Below are positions 14,418 through 14,953 of a DNA stretch of 14,953 nucleotides, in pieces. Both the position numbers and the translations under genes were made by a program. The stretch is taken from the NCBI GenBank assembly GCA_020442235.1, contig JAGRKQ010000131.1, forward strand, positions 1 to 14,953. Reading direction: 5' to 3'. Under the pieces are notes generated by a model. The model was not told the origin of the DNA, made no database searches, and saw only the letters and a program-made list of their open reading frames with translations. The stretch comes from Hyphomicrobiaceae bacterium. Its GTDB lineage: Bacteria > Pseudomonadota > Alphaproteobacteria > Rhizobiales > MH13. The stretch's first letter is position 1. The number at the start of each line of letters is the position of its first letter.

Positions 14418-14953
14418 ATGGACAGGACGGTTTTCACCGCCAAGCCGGCCGCGGAGACGGAAGCGCTCAACGCGGAGATCATCGCCAAGCTCTCTGCCCT
14501 GCCTGACCAGTGGGCCTTTGCGCCGCATGTCGTGCGCCAGCGACGCGCCGAGGGGCTTGGCCCCTTCCCGCTTGCCCCCAAGGCTCCGCACGCCTTTGAA
14601 GTGACGGCGGAGGGGGCAACCGGCACGGTCCCCTTGCGCGTCATTGCCCCGCAGACGCGCCCGGCACGCGGCATCTACCTGCATTTTCACGGTGGCGGCT
14701 GGACGCTCGGAAGCCGGGACTTTCAGGATCCGATGCTGGAATCCATCGCCGAGAAGACCGGCCTTGCGGCGATCAGCGTCGGCTACCGCCTGGCGCCGGA
14801 ACATCCCTACCCGGCCGCACTTCACGACATCCGCACCGCGCTCGACGGCTATGTCCTCACCGCCGGGCGCGACCGCTTCGGCGACATGCTGGCGGTTGGC
14901 GGGGAATCGGCGGGAGCACATCTTTCCGTGCTGGCGATGCTCGACTGCCGCGA
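14418..14953 (+). CDS. HSL-family alpha/beta hydrolase (esterase/lipase), 5' part, runs off right edge
   Basis: The first 178 residues are visible. HGGGW (91-95) is the oxyanion-hole motif of hormone-sensitive-lipase-type (family IV) esterases. YRLAPEHPYPAAL (123-135) is equally typical. GESAG (162-166) carries the nucleophile S164. The acid and histidine of the catalytic triad would lie beyond the window. No signal peptide is seen, so it is probably cytoplasmic and hydrolyses a short-chain ester or related carboxylate; the substrate is unknown. ATG 14418 has AAAGGAGG 5 nt upstream, one of the best ribosome sites here. It is divergent from the crbR-like gene across a region with an operator-like dyad, so shared control is possible. 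Confidence 0.92.
   Translation, partial: MDRTVFTAKPAAETEALNAEIIAKLSALPDQWAFAPHVVRQRRAEGLGPFPLAPKAPHAFEVTAEGATGTVPLRVIAPQTRPARGIYLHFHGGGWTLGSRDFQDPMLESIAEKTGLAAISVGYRLAPEHPYPAALHDIRTALDGYVLTAGRDRFGDMLAVGGESAGAHLSVLAMLDCR

Overview
This is a high-GC chromosomal window from an alphaproteobacterium, most likely a member of the Hyphomicrobiales (Rhizobiales). The fixL-fixJ-receiver-fixK order, the FixK/FNR-type boxes and the protein sequences point there, but I cannot name a genus. I see no insertion sequence, phage, plasmid, CRISPR, tRNA or rRNA signature. Coding density is high and most genes have good Shine-Dalgarno sites.

Left half (1-5663): a micro-oxic respiration module. The 5' part of ccoN (cbb3 terminal oxidase subunit I) leaves the window on the minus strand. 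It is divergent from hemN (oxygen-independent coproporphyrinogen III oxidase). The shared 370-bp region carries two consensus FixK/FNR boxes, one facing each gene. hemN ends in a strong bidirectional terminator shared with a convergent fixK-like Crp/Fnr regulator. Upstream of that, on the minus strand, lie a stand-alone receiver protein, fixJ and a soluble haem-PAS fixL. The expected cascade is: low oxygen, FixL, FixJ, FixK, then ccoN and hemN. Notable details are a cysteine cluster at the FixK C-terminus, an Asn at a FixL haem-pocket position that is Arg in the FixL proteins I recall, and several dyads in the regulatory gaps.

Middle (5768-7485): a class I/II PLP aminotransferase and mscL, both minus strand, with no obvious link to the oxygen module.

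Right half (7556-14088): a carbon/acetate-type signalling module. A 710-aa protein fuses a DEDDh (DnaQ-like) exonuclease, a CBS pair and a DUF294 nucleotidyltransferase. It is divergent from a 1169-aa CrbS/MxtR-like hybrid kinase with SLC5 transporter, STAC, PAS, kinase and receiver parts. A CrbR/ErdR-like LuxR-type regulator converges on the kinase gene, and the two stop codons are embedded in back-to-back hairpins. In other proteobacteria CrbS-CrbR controls acetyl-CoA synthetase, and DUF294 and exonuclease genes sit next to acetate-type symporter genes. This makes the fused protein the most interesting item in the window.

Right edge (14089-14953): a 329-bp divergent region with a perfect ATTGCGC-AGT-GCGCAAT dyad, then the start of an HSL-type alpha/beta hydrolase cut by the window end.
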